Part shown: positions 1 to 8,746 of the stretch, piece after piece
How the letters are laid out: each line of letters opens with the position of its first letter
Position numbering within the stretch: the stretch's first letter is position 1
From: Coriobacteriaceae bacterium AM100-PB1-1D-6A
GTDB lineage: Bacteria; Actinomycetota; Coriobacteriia; Coriobacteriales; Coriobacteriaceae
Direction: 5' to 3'
Assembly: GCA_027660625.1 (NCBI GenBank)
Contig: JAQDNC010000012.1
Span: 1 to 59,661, forward strand
Length of the DNA: 59,661 nucleotides
The notes under the pieces: generated by a model
What the model was told of the DNA's origin: nothing
The model's input: only the letters and a program-made list of their open reading frames with translations
The model's database searches: none
Position numbers and translations under genes: made by a program

Positions 1-58
1 TGGCGCGATTGGCGAAAATGCGTTGGTGGAAATGGTGAAAATTATATTGACGCTAACA
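1..58 (+). mobile_element. Right terminal end of an IS21-family element
   Basis: The stretch 34-58 matches 59457-59481, which lies just downstream of the istB-like gene at the other end of the window, with one mismatch in 25 bases. Both copies finish in GACGCTAACA. A related copy of the GGCGAAAAT/GGTGAAAAT motif lies at 11-20. Repeated GGTGAAAAT-type motifs at an end are typical of IS21 multiple terminal repeats. The element itself lies to the left of the window. It abuts the truncated IS110 transposase, so it probably inserted into that gene. Confidence 0.6.
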
Positions 59-284
59 GCCCCGCCCCGTAGGACGACGTCCCCTCCATCGCGACGCAGG
101 CCGGCTCCCCGGCCGCCGCGATCGCCCCGGCGAGCGCCTCGTAGCCCGCCGCGTCGGCGGGGAACCGGCGGGACAGGACCTTGCGGCCCCTCCAGTCCAG
201 GACGCACAGCCAGTGCGAGTCGGCGTGGGTGTCGACCCCGCAGAAGACCGGCCCGCGGGCGCCGGGTGTCGATTCGTTTTGCAT
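59..284 (-). pseudogene. IS110-family transposase, N-terminal fragment
   Basis: The reading frame begins at ATG 284 behind a GGAG Shine-Dalgarno and encodes about 75 residues before running into the IS21 end at position 58. The motifs GVDTHADSHW (first acidic residue of the DEDD catalytic site) and EGTSSYGAGL are typical of the N-terminal RuvC-like domain of IS110 transposases, which are normally 330-420 residues. The rest of the catalytic domain and the C-terminal transposase_20 domain are missing, so it cannot be active. The upstream ATG at 383 lacks a good ribosome binding site. Confidence 0.8.
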
Positions 285-709
285 GTCTCGCTCCGTTCTT
301 TCCGTGCTCGCCTGGACCGGGCAGACGGCACACTGACGGGGCGCGATAGAATGCGGTTGTTCGGGTCCGCGGTATCGCTCCATGCTCCTATTAGGTCATG
401 CGGCGGTCTCGGCTCGCCGCGGCCCGCGCGGGACATGTCAGGAAACGAGGGCAGCCCTGTGGGCGCCAGCGGAATGTGGGGTCACCGCGCGGTCCGCATC
501 TGATGGTGTCGACGTCAATGGTATACGGGTGCATCATCGACGTCTTCAATACAGAAAAAATCAGTGCGGAATGTTTTTAAGGGGATGCCCCTGGGTGGCC
601 CTATGGCAACGTAGCTAGCGATGTCTACAGGGACCCACGCTTTGAAGGGGCGCCAGGCTGAAATCATGGCCTTTTATTGATAGGGGCTCTTGCTAGGCTG
701 GGGCACTTA
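285..709. other. Intergenic region upstream of the IS110 fragment
   Basis: About 425 bases without a convincing gene. The first 150 bases are probably the 5' untranslated end of the IS110 element, a region that in this family often holds a structured RNA. The remainder precedes the 3' end of engB. Short open frames exist here on both strands but have no family resemblance and no good ribosome binding sites. Confidence 0.4.
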
Positions 710-1300
710 TTAGAGGCAGGCTTCGGCGATGCGGCGCTTGAGTTCGTCGATGCCCACGCCGGTTTGGGAGCTTGTGATGATTACGTTTTCGGCCGGGACG
801 TTGAGCTGCTTTTTGATGGCTGCCGCTTGGCGGGCCTGCTGGGTGCGGCTGAGCTTGTCGGCCTTGGTGAGGCAGACGATAAAGTTGAACTCGTTGCCCT
901 GCAGGTAGTCGATCATGTCATGGTCGAGCTTACTGGGGTCATGGCGAATGTCCACTAGCGACACAACCAAGTTAAAGCTGCGCTCGGAGTCGAAGAAGTC
1001 GCCGATGAGCTCGGCCCAGCGGTCACGCTCGGCCTTGGAACGACGGGCGAAACCATAGCCCGGCAGGTCCACAAAGTGCACGTCGTCGGCCTCGAAGAAA
1101 TTGATGTTGCTCGTCTTGCCCGGCGTGCTCGAAACCTTCACCAGGTTCTTGCGGCCAAAGAGCTTGTTCATGATGGACGACTTGCCCACATTTGAGCGGC
1201 CAACGAAGCTCACCTCGGGACAGGTGGACTCGGGGATCTGCGAAACCTTGCCGTAGCTGGCGACGAACTTGGCAAGCTGGTAGTTAATGGAATCGGCCAT
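710..1300 (-). CDS. engB: Ribosome biogenesis GTP-binding protein EngB (YsxC/YihA)
   Basis: A 196-residue TRAFAC-class GTPase, the normal length for EngB, an essential factor in assembly of the 50S ribosomal subunit in the cytoplasm. The P-loop is GRSNVGKSS, switch II/G3 is DLPGYG and the G4 specificity motif is TKAD, in the usual order. The open frame extends upstream to 1567, but that part overlaps mtnN and has no family resemblance. The ATG at 1300 opens with MADSINYQ, a normal EngB start. The gene starts 37 bases after the mtnN stop on the same strand, so the two are probably co-transcribed. Confidence 0.95.
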   Translation of the reverse strand: MADSINYQLAKFVASYGKVSQIPESTCPEVSFVGRSNVGKSSIMNKLFGRKNLVKVSSTPGKTSNINFFEADDVHFVDLPGYGFARRSKAERDRWAELIGDFFDSERSFNLVVSLVDIRHDPSKLDHDMIDYLQGNEFNFIVCLTKADKLSRTQQARQAAAIKKQLNVPAENVIITSSQTGVGIDELKRRIAEACL

Positions 1301-1337
1301 GGACACTCCTTGGTCGTAGGATCTTGCAAAAAACGCG

Positions 1338-2078
1338 CTATTGCGCAGCGGCAATGCGTCGAACGATATCGAGCGTGATATCGCTTGCGGCACGCGCATA
1401 CTCGAACAAATCGAACTCGCGGTCGCAAATCGCATCATACGCCTCGTCACAATTATCGCTGATAGCACGCAGCACCAGGCAATCGACACCATTTTTGGTT
1501 GCGACATGGGCAATTGCCGCGCCCTCCATGCCGACACAATCGGCATGCGTCGCCTCGATGGCATCATTGCGCATAGTGGCGCCCGTCACAAAGCGGTTAC
1601 CCGTGGCAAGCGTGCCGACCAGGAACTGCTTTGCGCCCTCGTTCGAAGCGGTCGCATTTGTCGAAGCATCAACAAACCCACGCTCAGCAAGCACATCGGC
1701 GGCAATATCGACCAGCGCAGGCGTCGAGACAAACTCCTCGAGCCCTGGTGCAGACTCGGCGATAAGCGCGGTATCGGTATCTAGATAGCGCAGGCATTTG
1801 CCAATGACGACATCGTCGATATGGAGCTTGGAATTCAGGCCACCTGCGATACCAGAAAACACAACTGCCCGTGGAGCATACTTGCTAATGAGGTGCTGTG
1901 TTGCGGCGGCAGCGTTTACCGTGCCCATACCCGCCGTCGTGGCGACAATCGACAGGCCGTCGAGCCCGCCGGTCACAACGTTCAAGCCCGCCTCCTGTAC
2001 CATGCAAACGTTGGCCAACTCTTCCTTAATCTGCATGATCTCTTTTTCGAGCGCACCGATAATCGCGATGGTAGCCAT
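1338..2078 (-). CDS. mtnN: 5'-methylthioadenosine/S-adenosylhomocysteine nucleosidase
   Basis: A 246-residue cytosolic enzyme that hydrolyses the glycosidic bond of methylthioadenosine and S-adenosylhomocysteine, recycling methylation by-products. It opens with MATIAIIGALEKEI, whose first acidic residue is catalytic in the family. The SGIAGG loop, the VGMEGAA motif that contacts the ribose, and the C-terminal RAISDN segment with the catalytic aspartate are all present. The ATG at 2078 gives the standard N-terminus; an in-frame ATG four codons earlier (2090) is possible. It lies directly upstream of engB. Confidence 0.93.
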   Translation of the reverse strand: MATIAIIGALEKEIMQIKEELANVCMVQEAGLNVVTGGLDGLSIVATTAGMGTVNAAAATQHLISKYAPRAVVFSGIAGGLNSKLHIDDVVIGKCLRYLDTDTALIAESAPGLEEFVSTPALVDIAADVLAERGFVDASTNATASNEGAKQFLVGTLATGNRFVTGATMRNDAIEATHADCVGMEGAAIAHVATKNGVDCLVLRAISDNCDEAYDAICDREFDLFEYARAASDITLDIVRRIAAAQ

Positions 2079-2156
2079 GCCATTCCCCAAACCTATTCGA
2101 AATTCTCAACCACGGTATGGTACCAGCATTTTGTTTGACCTCGTCAAACGAACACG

Positions 2157-3254
2157 TTAGGCCAGCGCAGCTCGGGTATCAAAGAATGTCTTAGCAATCA
2201 CAGTCACCAGCTCACTCGAGCGATCGCTCCATGGCATCGATGTCATGATGCTCATAATGTAGATGTCACCGTCGACATAGATGAGGCCAGCATCACACGT
2301 CGCATTGCAACCTGCCTCGCTAATCCAGCCGGCCTTGTTGCGCACCAAGGCATGGTCGTCCGCAATGCCGTCGCGGATAAAGGACCGGGTCGTAGAGGCC
2401 AGAAGGCCCGACAGCCATTGCGACATCTCGCTATCACGGCTCAAATACTCGCTCATCTCGCGCCACAACTTGGCCGAGGTGCGCGGGCAATAGGTGGGAA
2501 AATCACTCATCGGATCGAGTGCGGTATCGTAATCGATGCCAAGACTGGCAATCCAATCCTCGTAACCGACACGGTCAAACGCCGCGCGTAACGCAATAAA
2601 CGAATCGTTGTCCGAATTAACGACCGCAGCATCGATCAGGTCGCGCACCGTCTGCCAACCCATGTTGTAGCCACCATAGGTGCCAAGGGAATCATCGAGT
2701 GAAACCTGACCCGTCTCGACCAGAGATTCGCAGATGTACAACGCATAGAGCGCCTTGTAGCTACTCGCACCGTAAACCTCGACATCGGGGTTATACGTCA
2801 CGCCCTTGCCGCTTGACAGGTCGTAGAACACCACACCCACATCGCCTAGCTCCTGCGCCCGACTCAGGGCATCCTGGAGCAAGGCAAGGCTCTCATCCTC
2901 CAAGGTAGGAGTCTTGTTATCCACCAACGAGAAGGTCTGAACGGTATCACCCGAAGGGATATCGTTGAAGTCCGCCTTCGAAAGTCTCGTCTTGAGATCT
3001 GCCGACGCTTTGGACTTTGAAACCTTCTCGTTTTGCGTCTGTACCGTTGACGCATCTGAGTGTGCCATTCGCTCCGACGCGTAGGTTTTGGCGGTAACTC
3101 CGAGGATAATAATCGCCAACGTTAGCATCCCAATGGCGGCAATCTTCGTCACGCGGATGCGAGCGTCAGCAAGGCCACGCGAAGGCGTGCCCTTCGTCTC
3201 ATATCTGCTGCTATGCTGCGGCACATACTCGTCCCGCGATGCGTTGTTTCGCAC
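2157..3254 (-). CDS. Membrane-anchored class A beta-lactamase-like serine hydrolase
   Basis: A 365-residue protein with an arginine-rich cytoplasmic N-terminus of about 35 residues, one membrane segment (about 36-57), a polar linker to about 115, and an extracytoplasmic serine-hydrolase domain. The domain has SSYK (S164, K167), an SDN triad (214-216) and KAG (307-309) in place of KTG, the three active-site motifs of class A beta-lactamases and PBP-like enzymes. Such anchored relatives in Gram-positives usually act on cell-wall peptides or have unknown substrates, and resistance is not implied. The KAG variant and the long linker argue against a classical secreted beta-lactamase. It appears to be monocistronic. 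Confidence 0.8.
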   Translation of the reverse strand: MRNNASRDEYVPQHSSRYETKGTPSRGLADARIRVTKIAAIGMLTLAIIILGVTAKTYASERMAHSDASTVQTQNEKVSKSKASADLKTRLSKADFNDIPSGDTVQTFSLVDNKTPTLEDESLALLQDALSRAQELGDVGVVFYDLSSGKGVTYNPDVEVYGASSYKALYALYICESLVETGQVSLDDSLGTYGGYNMGWQTVRDLIDAAVVNSDNDSFIALRAAFDRVGYEDWIASLGIDYDTALDPMSDFPTYCPRTSAKLWREMSEYLSRDSEMSQWLSGLLASTTRSFIRDGIADDHALVRNKAGWISEAGCNATCDAGLIYVDGDIYIMSIMTSMPWSDRSSELVTVIAKTFFDTRAALA

Positions 3255-3412
3255 GTGGTCTCCTGACTGCTACCGTTCATATACGAGCAGCATAATACCG
3301 AGCAGGCATTTCTTTCCAAAGATATTCAGCGGCGTTTAAGGCGTCTTTAAAGAAACCACAAGCGTATTTATCCAAATGGCGCGATTCTGTTGCGCATCTC
3401 CGCCCAAAACGC

Positions 3413-3479
3413 AGTTGCGGTGGAATAGTTCCTATTTGGGCGGCATAAGCCGAAAAACAAGAACTATTCCACCGCAACT
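3413..3479. repeat. 67-bp intergenic palindrome with a 19-bp perfect stem
   Basis: The arms 3413-3431 and 3461-3479 (AGTTGCGGTGGAATAGTTC and its reverse complement) match perfectly around a 29-base loop. It sits in the 316-base gap between the promoter of the serine hydrolase gene and the 3' end of pflA. No U-run follows the stem on either strand, so it is not a standard intrinsic terminator. No other copy was noticed in the window. The rest of the gap holds nothing I recognise. Confidence 0.7.
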
Positions 3480-3570
3480 TGACGGGGCTCTTTAGCAATC
3501 AACTAGGTGCCCGGGGGCGCTCATTTAAGTCTGTCCCCAATGAGTGCCTTTGGGGAGCGAATATGGCTCG

Positions 3571-4389
3571 CTAGCCGATGGCGTTTTTGAGTTCCGTGCG
3601 GCGCTTTTTCATGCCGGTCATAACGGCATTGCGCAGCTCGGGCATGCGCGCGGTATCCATCTGGGGCACGCCCTCAAGCTTATAGGAAATGCCCAGTTGC
3701 TCGTACTTGACGACACCCATCGTGTGATACGGCAGCATCTCCAGGCCGACCACGTTATGCCACGGGGCAATCAGGCGGCCGAGTGCCTCGCACTCCTCCA
3801 CCGTGTCGGTAATGCCCGGCACCACCACGTGGCGAATAACAACCTTAATCTTGCGACGCGCCAGCTCATCGCCAAACGCCAGGATACGTGTGGGATCGCA
3901 ACCGGTCAGCTTTTTATGCTCAACCGGATCGGCATGCTTGATGTCGAGCAGCACCATGTCGGTCTCGTTGAGAACAGTATCGAACTTCTCGGGGTGGTTG
4001 GGATCGAACGCATAACCGCAGCTATCGAGGCAGGTATGCACGCGACCATCGGGATTGCTGTGCATTGCACGGAACAGATCGGCCAAAAACTCGGGCTGCA
4101 GGAGCGGCTCGCCACCCGAAACCGTAATGCCGCCGCTGCGGTAAAACTCATGGTTGCTCTGGAACTCGTCCATGAGGTGCTCGACAGTCACCATGGTGCC
4201 GCCGTTAACAGACCAAGTATCGGGATTGTGGCAATACGCGCAGCGCATGGGACAGCCTTGGACAAACACCACAAAGCGAATGCCGGGACCGTCGACCGTA
4301 CCCATCGTCTCAATCGAATGTACGCGGCCCAGGGCAAACGCGGAGTCCTCGGGACGAGCGTCCACACCCTCGAGCGTCATCTCAGCCAT
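3571..4389 (-). CDS. pflA: Pyruvate formate-lyase-activating enzyme (radical SAM)
   Basis: A 272-residue radical SAM activase that abstracts a hydrogen from the conserved glycine of pyruvate formate-lyase under anaerobic conditions. The cluster motif is GCPMRCAYCHNPD (CX3CX2C), followed by the SGGEPLLQPEF motif and the LLDIKHAD segment typical of PflA. The family's usual length is about 245-270. It is separated by about 7 kb from its presumed substrate, the split PFL at 11626-14014. The ATG at 4389 gives a slightly extended N-terminus; ATG 4380 is an alternative. Confidence 0.93.
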   Translation of the reverse strand: MAEMTLEGVDARPEDSAFALGRVHSIETMGTVDGPGIRFVVFVQGCPMRCAYCHNPDTWSVNGGTMVTVEHLMDEFQSNHEFYRSGGITVSGGEPLLQPEFLADLFRAMHSNPDGRVHTCLDSCGYAFDPNHPEKFDTVLNETDMVLLDIKHADPVEHKKLTGCDPTRILAFGDELARRKIKVVIRHVVVPGITDTVEECEALGRLIAPWHNVVGLEMLPYHTMGVVKYEQLGISYKLEGVPQMDTARMPELRNAVMTGMKKRRTELKNAIG

Positions 4390-4510
4390 TCCCGCTACCT
4401 TGCCTCTCTTTGGTTTTAGTTACATAAATACCAGAGCCATTCTAGCCCATACGCATGATGGCGAAACGGTTTAGCGGCCAATTGGGTTGTTCTATTTGAC
4501 CCCACGCAAG

Positions 4511-4543
4511 AGCGGCGGGTAGGTTGTCGCAACCCGCCCGCCG
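4511..4543 (-). terminator. GC-rich hairpin after the DegV gene
   Basis: GCGGCGGGT and CCCGCCCGCCGC can pair across a short loop just beyond the stop of the DegV gene. There is no clear U-tract on the minus strand, so it may be a weak terminator or an RNA-stabilising stem. Confidence 0.35.
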
Positions 4544-4575
4544 CCGAGGCAATAGAAATCGATAGACGCCAGGCC

Positions 4576-5430
4576 TTACGCCTTGAGCGTGAGCACCGCG
4601 CCGAAGGCGGTCGGGCCGCAATGGCTCGAGATGACGCCGCCGACCTGAGTCCAGGAAATGTCCTTAAAGCCCAGGTCGTGCGCATAGACTTCCATGTCGT
4701 CGCGCAGCTCCTGGGAAAGGCCTACCGAATACGCCAGGCCAATGTGCGAGTAGTCAATCTCGCCCTTCGCAACCATGTGGTCAATAAAGGCGCGGGCGCA
4801 CTTGAGCATAGAGCCGCGGAACTTCTTGGTTGCCACGAACTTGCCGCCCGTCACCTCAATGCAGGGCTTAATCTTGAGCAGGTGGGCGCCAAGGAATGCC
4901 ACGTTGGACAGACGACCGCCCGCCTTAAGGAAGGCTAGGTCGGTAGGAACAAAGCCCAGCAGCACACGGTCCATGACGGAATTCGTATATGCAAAGATCT
5001 CGTCGACGGTGGCATCGGGGTGAGCCTCGATGTATTTAGCGGTCTCGACGACAACGAGCGACTGGCCCACCGAGACAAAACGCGTGTCCATGGAGAACAC
5101 GTAGTCGCGCCCCTGGGCCGCAATCTTGGAGGATTGATGCGAGCAGGTCGTGGCCTCGGAGTACGCAAGATGCAGAATGGTCGCATCGGGCTGCTCGGCA
5201 TGGATACGGTCATACACGTGAGCAAAATCCGCAGGCGCGCAGCCACTGGTCTTGGGCATTACGCCAAACTCGTTGCAGCGCGAGTAAATCTCGAGCGGAT
5301 CGATGGAGCCGTCCTCGACGGTCTCGTCACCAATCGTGACATGCATAGGCACGCGCACGATGCCGTAGCGTTCGCAGAGCTCTGGCGTCACATCCGAACC
5401 AGATTCAACCACGATTACGTACTTGCCCAT
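4576..5430 (-). CDS. DegV family fatty-acid-binding protein
   Basis: A 284-residue DegV/EDD-fold protein. The N-terminal VVESGSDVTPEL and the central FLKAGGRLSNVAFLGAHLLKIKP motif region are hallmarks of the family, which binds one fatty acid and in Firmicutes (FakB) presents it to the kinase FakA. No fakA lies nearby. The ATG at 5430 (MGKYVIVV) begins at the usual domain edge. An in-frame ATG at 5454 would add eight residues, and neither has a strong ribosome binding site. A tandem AAACGGTAG pair lies about 190-215 bases upstream. Confidence 0.88.
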   Translation of the reverse strand: MGKYVIVVESGSDVTPELCERYGIVRVPMHVTIGDETVEDGSIDPLEIYSRCNEFGVMPKTSGCAPADFAHVYDRIHAEQPDATILHLAYSEATTCSHQSSKIAAQGRDYVFSMDTRFVSVGQSLVVVETAKYIEAHPDATVDEIFAYTNSVMDRVLLGFVPTDLAFLKAGGRLSNVAFLGAHLLKIKPCIEVTGGKFVATKKFRGSMLKCARAFIDHMVAKGEIDYSHIGLAYSVGLSQELRDDMEVYAHDLGFKDISWTQVGGVISSHCGPTAFGAVLTLKA

Positions 5431-5618
5431 TATTATCACGACCCATCTCGACATTGGCTTTTCAATACATGGCACGCGCCGCCGCACTGTTGCACAACGG
5501 CGGCAGAGCGCCAAAGAGACGCCGCCCCTTGCACACAACAAAGGACAGCGTCTCCCTGGAAAACTCCGTGCTTATCTGAGATTCTACACGGTTTATTAAT
5601 AGGTGTTACTTACTCCGC

Positions 5619-5647
5619 AAACGGTAGCTATACGCGATAAACGGTAG
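5619..5647 (-). promoter_or_regulatory. Tandem AAACGGTAG half-sites, 20-bp period
   Basis: AAACGGTAG occurs at 5619-5627 and again at 5639-5647 in the intergenic region 5431-5705, upstream of the DegV gene and just after the scrB stop. Related tandem pairs occur upstream of six other genes or operons in this window, nearly always at a 21-base period. It is probably an operator for a shared regulator. No experimental support is visible in sequence alone. Confidence 0.4.
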
Positions 5648-5705
5648 TTCGCTGCGGCAACTGCAACACATTCCGCCCAGCAAGTCCAATCGTGTCCACG
5701 CACGG

Positions 5706-7148
5706 TTAATGCGCGAGGCGGTAGAACTCCATCGACGCCGCACCTTCGGCATGCAACCCCATCGCCGGAACCGCCGGCGAATAGGTACGGCTCGTAAGTG
5801 CCGCCTCGCCGCCATTTGCAAAAATCTCGACCATCGTAGTGTCCGAAAGCACGCGCAGGTCGCGAAGCTCGCTGAGCTCGATCGACCTTTGGTCGCGCCC
5901 ATAGCCTTCGTCACCCATGTCGAGGGTAAGCATCCCGTCCGCATAACGTACAAAGACACCCTTGCGGATTTCGAGCTCGACCATCTTGGCGCCCTCGCAG
6001 GAAACCACAAGATCAAACAGGCGGCCCGGCTCCTCAACGGTTTCACCGCCTGTCGCGCGAACGCAGCCGCCGCGCATCCTCTCAATCTCGTACGCCGGCT
6101 GCTGGCAGAGCTTACCATCGCGTATGCTCAGCTCTCGCGGCACCGTCAACGCGCACTGCCACCCGCGCGCCACCGTCGGGTTTTCTGCCGTCGCGTCGGG
6201 GCAACCCGACCATCCGATCATCAAACGCCGGCCTGCAGCATCCTCAAAGGACTGCGGAGCATAGAAATCAAAACCGGCATCGACCATCGGAGGCATGCCC
6301 TGCCTGACGATTTTAAAGCTCGGCGCCTCCCAATCGGCCTCGATGGAGAACCACACGCACTGATGTGGATTGCGGTAACGCCAACCATCGGCAGGCACAC
6401 CCTGCGGACAGCAAACGAGAATAAGCTCACCATCGAGCTCAAACAGATCGGGGCACTCCCACATAAAGCCAAGCTTCTCGCCCAGCTCAATGCGCGTCGC
6501 ATAGCTCCAGACCTCTAGATCGCGCGAGGTATAGACAAGCACGCAGCCGCGATCGTCTTTCGTACGAGCGCCCAGAACCATGTAGTAGATACCGTCGTGT
6601 TCAAGGATCTTGGGGTCGCGCACATGCGTACCGATATCGTCGGGGTAATCGACTGGTCCAACAGCCATGCGCTTCTCGCCCAATTCGTCGGGGTTCTCGG
6701 CAACCATATGAATCTGGTTTTGCTCACGGCCCGTCAACACGTAGTCGTAATCATCGCGGTCAAAATGCTTGACGTTGCCGGTATAGAAGTAGTGAATCTT
6801 GCCATCACGTACAAAGGCAGAACCAGAATACGCTCCGCTCGAATCCAAATCGGAATCGGGGAACAGCACGGGGCCGTGATTCTCGTACGTCACAAAATCC
6901 TTTGTCGTCAGATGGTTCCAAAGCACTGGACCGCCATGCGCAGCATCGAACGGATCGTATTGATGATAGATGTGATACGTATCACCAATCTGAACCAAAC
7001 CGTTGGGGTCGTTGAGCCAGCCAAGCTCAGGCTCCACATGGAACAGGAGCCTATCGGGGTCAGACGCGATGCGACCCGCCGTCTCATCCTGTCCGGCACG
7101 CCACTGCTCATAGTCCGCGCGTGTCACCTTATTGTTTTGATTAAACAT
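5706..7148 (-). CDS. scrB: Sucrose-6-phosphate hydrolase / beta-fructofuranosidase (GH32)
   Basis: A 480-residue cytosolic GH32 enzyme, the usual length. The nucleophile motif WLNDPNG is near residues 44-50, followed by the RDP motif (HVRDPKIL) and the acid/base motif WECPD. It would hydrolyse the sucrose-6-phosphate delivered by the PTS permease encoded 101 bases upstream (scrA). A GAGAAGG ribosome binding site sits nine bases from ATG 7148; the ATG at 7154 is too close to it. It is probably the last gene of a three-gene operon (GH32, EIIBC, GH32) under the LacI regulator at 10314. Confidence 0.9.
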   Translation of the reverse strand: MFNQNNKVTRADYEQWRAGQDETAGRIASDPDRLLFHVEPELGWLNDPNGLVQIGDTYHIYHQYDPFDAAHGGPVLWNHLTTKDFVTYENHGPVLFPDSDLDSSGAYSGSAFVRDGKIHYFYTGNVKHFDRDDYDYVLTGREQNQIHMVAENPDELGEKRMAVGPVDYPDDIGTHVRDPKILEHDGIYYMVLGARTKDDRGCVLVYTSRDLEVWSYATRIELGEKLGFMWECPDLFELDGELILVCCPQGVPADGWRYRNPHQCVWFSIEADWEAPSFKIVRQGMPPMVDAGFDFYAPQSFEDAAGRRLMIGWSGCPDATAENPTVARGWQCALTVPRELSIRDGKLCQQPAYEIERMRGGCVRATGGETVEEPGRLFDLVVSCEGAKMVELEIRKGVFVRYADGMLTLDMGDEGYGRDQRSIELSELRDLRVLSDTTMVEIFANGGEAALTSRTYSPAVPAMGLHAEGAASMEFYRLAH

Positions 7149-7249
7149 CGCCATTGACCTTCTCGTCTATAGGGAAGGACGCCCGACTCACACGAGCCGA
7201 ACGCCCTTCCTCAAATGGACTTATCCGCACATTACACTGAATGGCTCAA

Positions 7250-8701
7250 CTAGAAGCTGACATCGAAGCCTGCGCCAGCGCCCTCTTCATCGGTGGTTGG
7301 AACGCCCTTTGCCTTGTTGTAGGCAAAGATCAAGACGATCGGCACGATAAAGGCGATGAGATTGCCAGCCACATACCACACGAGAGTCTCGGGCGTAACG
7401 ATGAGCAGGCCAAGCACACCGGTCAGACCCTGACCGATAGCGCGCACCTCAAAGAACTTCACGAAGGCACCGCCGCAGCCTGCACCGATGCATGCGCAGA
7501 TGAACGGAATGATCGAATAGCGCATGTTTGCAGCAAAGATAGCGGGCTCGGAGATTCCGACCAGCGTCGGGATAAAGGACGACATGCAGATGTTGCGCTC
7601 TTTGGAATGCTTCTTATGAATGAGGTACATGCCGATGGCGCCGCCGCCCTGGGCGATAATGGAAACCGACCAGATGGCCTGGATGTAGTTGAAGCCAGTC
7701 GTGGCGACGAGGTTTGCCTCGATACCCTGGATGAACTGATGCGTACCGGTAACGACAAGCGGCTGCAGGAACGCGGCGAAGACAAAGGCACCAAAGACGC
7801 CCATCCTGTTGTACAGGATATCGATTACGCCGCCGAGGACGTCGCCGATCAGGTTGCCGAGCGGGCCGAACACGGTGAACAGGGCGACGTTAGCAAGAAT
7901 CAGGGTAACGGTCGGGACAAAGACGAACGAAACGACCTCGGGGATGTACTTCTGGGCAATCTTTTCGACCTTGGCCATAAACCAGGCAGTCAGGATTGCA
8001 GGGAACACGCCGCCCTGGAAAGCAACCATGGGAATGGATAGCGGACCAAAGTTCCAGTACTCAGCACCCGTCGGGTCCATAACGAACGTGTTGCGGTTCA
8101 TAAGGCTCGGGTGAACCATGACGATACCGACGAGGATGCCCAGGATCGGGTTACCGCCAAAACGCTTGACCGCGCTGTACATAACCAGGACAGGCAGGTA
8201 GTCGAACGTGGTGGCGATAATGGCAAAGAAGCTTGCGAGGTTCTTGAGGAACTCGCTGTGATCGGCGAGGCTGCCTTCCATGCCAAAGAGGCCGTTGGCA
8301 ACGATCAGCGACTTAAGGCCGATGATGATTGCAGCGCCGACGAAGGCAGGAATGATGGGGATAAAGATATCCGAGAATACCTTGAGGACCGAGAAGAACT
8401 TGCCCTTCTTGTCCGCCTCGGCGCCCTTGACCTCGGAAGCACTGATCTCCTTAACGCCCGTCAGAGCCATAAACTCATCGTAAACCTTGTTGACGGTACC
8501 GGTACCGAAGATGATCATGAGCTGGCCGCTGTTGTACAGCACGCCCTTGACGCCATCGATGTTCTCGAGCTCGGCCTTGTTGTATTTGCTCGTATCCTTG
8601 AGCACCAGACGCAGACGGGTCACGCAATGCGTGGCGCCCTCGATGTTCTCCAGTCCGCCGACGTTGTCGACGACTTGCTGGGACACTGCCTTGTAGTCCA
8701 T
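7250..8701 (-). CDS. scrA: PTS sucrose-type EIIBC component
   Basis: A 483-residue membrane permease. The N-terminal EIIB domain has the phosphocysteine motif THCVTRLRLVLKD near residue 30. A linker of about 20 residues leads to an EIIC domain with about ten hydrophobic segments and the ISEPAIFA motif of the glucose/sucrose superfamily. There is no C-terminal EIIA, so a separate EIIA must donate phosphate; none lies in this locus. ATG 8701 has an AGAGGA ribosome binding site, whereas ATG 8713 does not. The sucrose assignment rests on the flanking GH32 genes; other beta-fructosides are possible. Confidence 0.88.
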   Translation of the reverse strand: MDYKAVSQQVVDNVGGLENIEGATHCVTRLRLVLKDTSKYNKAELENIDGVKGVLYNSGQLMIIFGTGTVNKVYDEFMALTGVKEISASEVKGAEADKKGKFFSVLKVFSDIFIPIIPAFVGAAIIIGLKSLIVANGLFGMEGSLADHSEFLKNLASFFAIIATTFDYLPVLVMYSAVKRFGGNPILGILVGIVMVHPSLMNRNTFVMDPTGAEYWNFGPLSIPMVAFQGGVFPAILTAWFMAKVEKIAQKYIPEVVSFVFVPTVTLILANVALFTVFGPLGNLIGDVLGGVIDILYNRMGVFGAFVFAAFLQPLVVTGTHQFIQGIEANLVATTGFNYIQAIWSVSIIAQGGGAIGMYLIHKKHSKERNICMSSFIPTLVGISEPAIFAANMRYSIIPFICACIGAGCGGAFVKFFEVRAIGQGLTGVLGLLIVTPETLVWYVAGNLIAFIVPIVLIFAYNKAKGVPTTDEEGAGAGFDVSF

Positions 8702-8746
8702 GTTCCTCTCCATTCCTTTTCTAAATCATAAAACGGTTCGTTGCCG

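Noticed and set aside
2157..3254. True beta-lactamase conferring resistance
   Set aside because: The KTG motif is KAG, the protein is membrane-anchored with a long linker, and Glu166-type features could not be confirmed; called only as a serine hydrolase.
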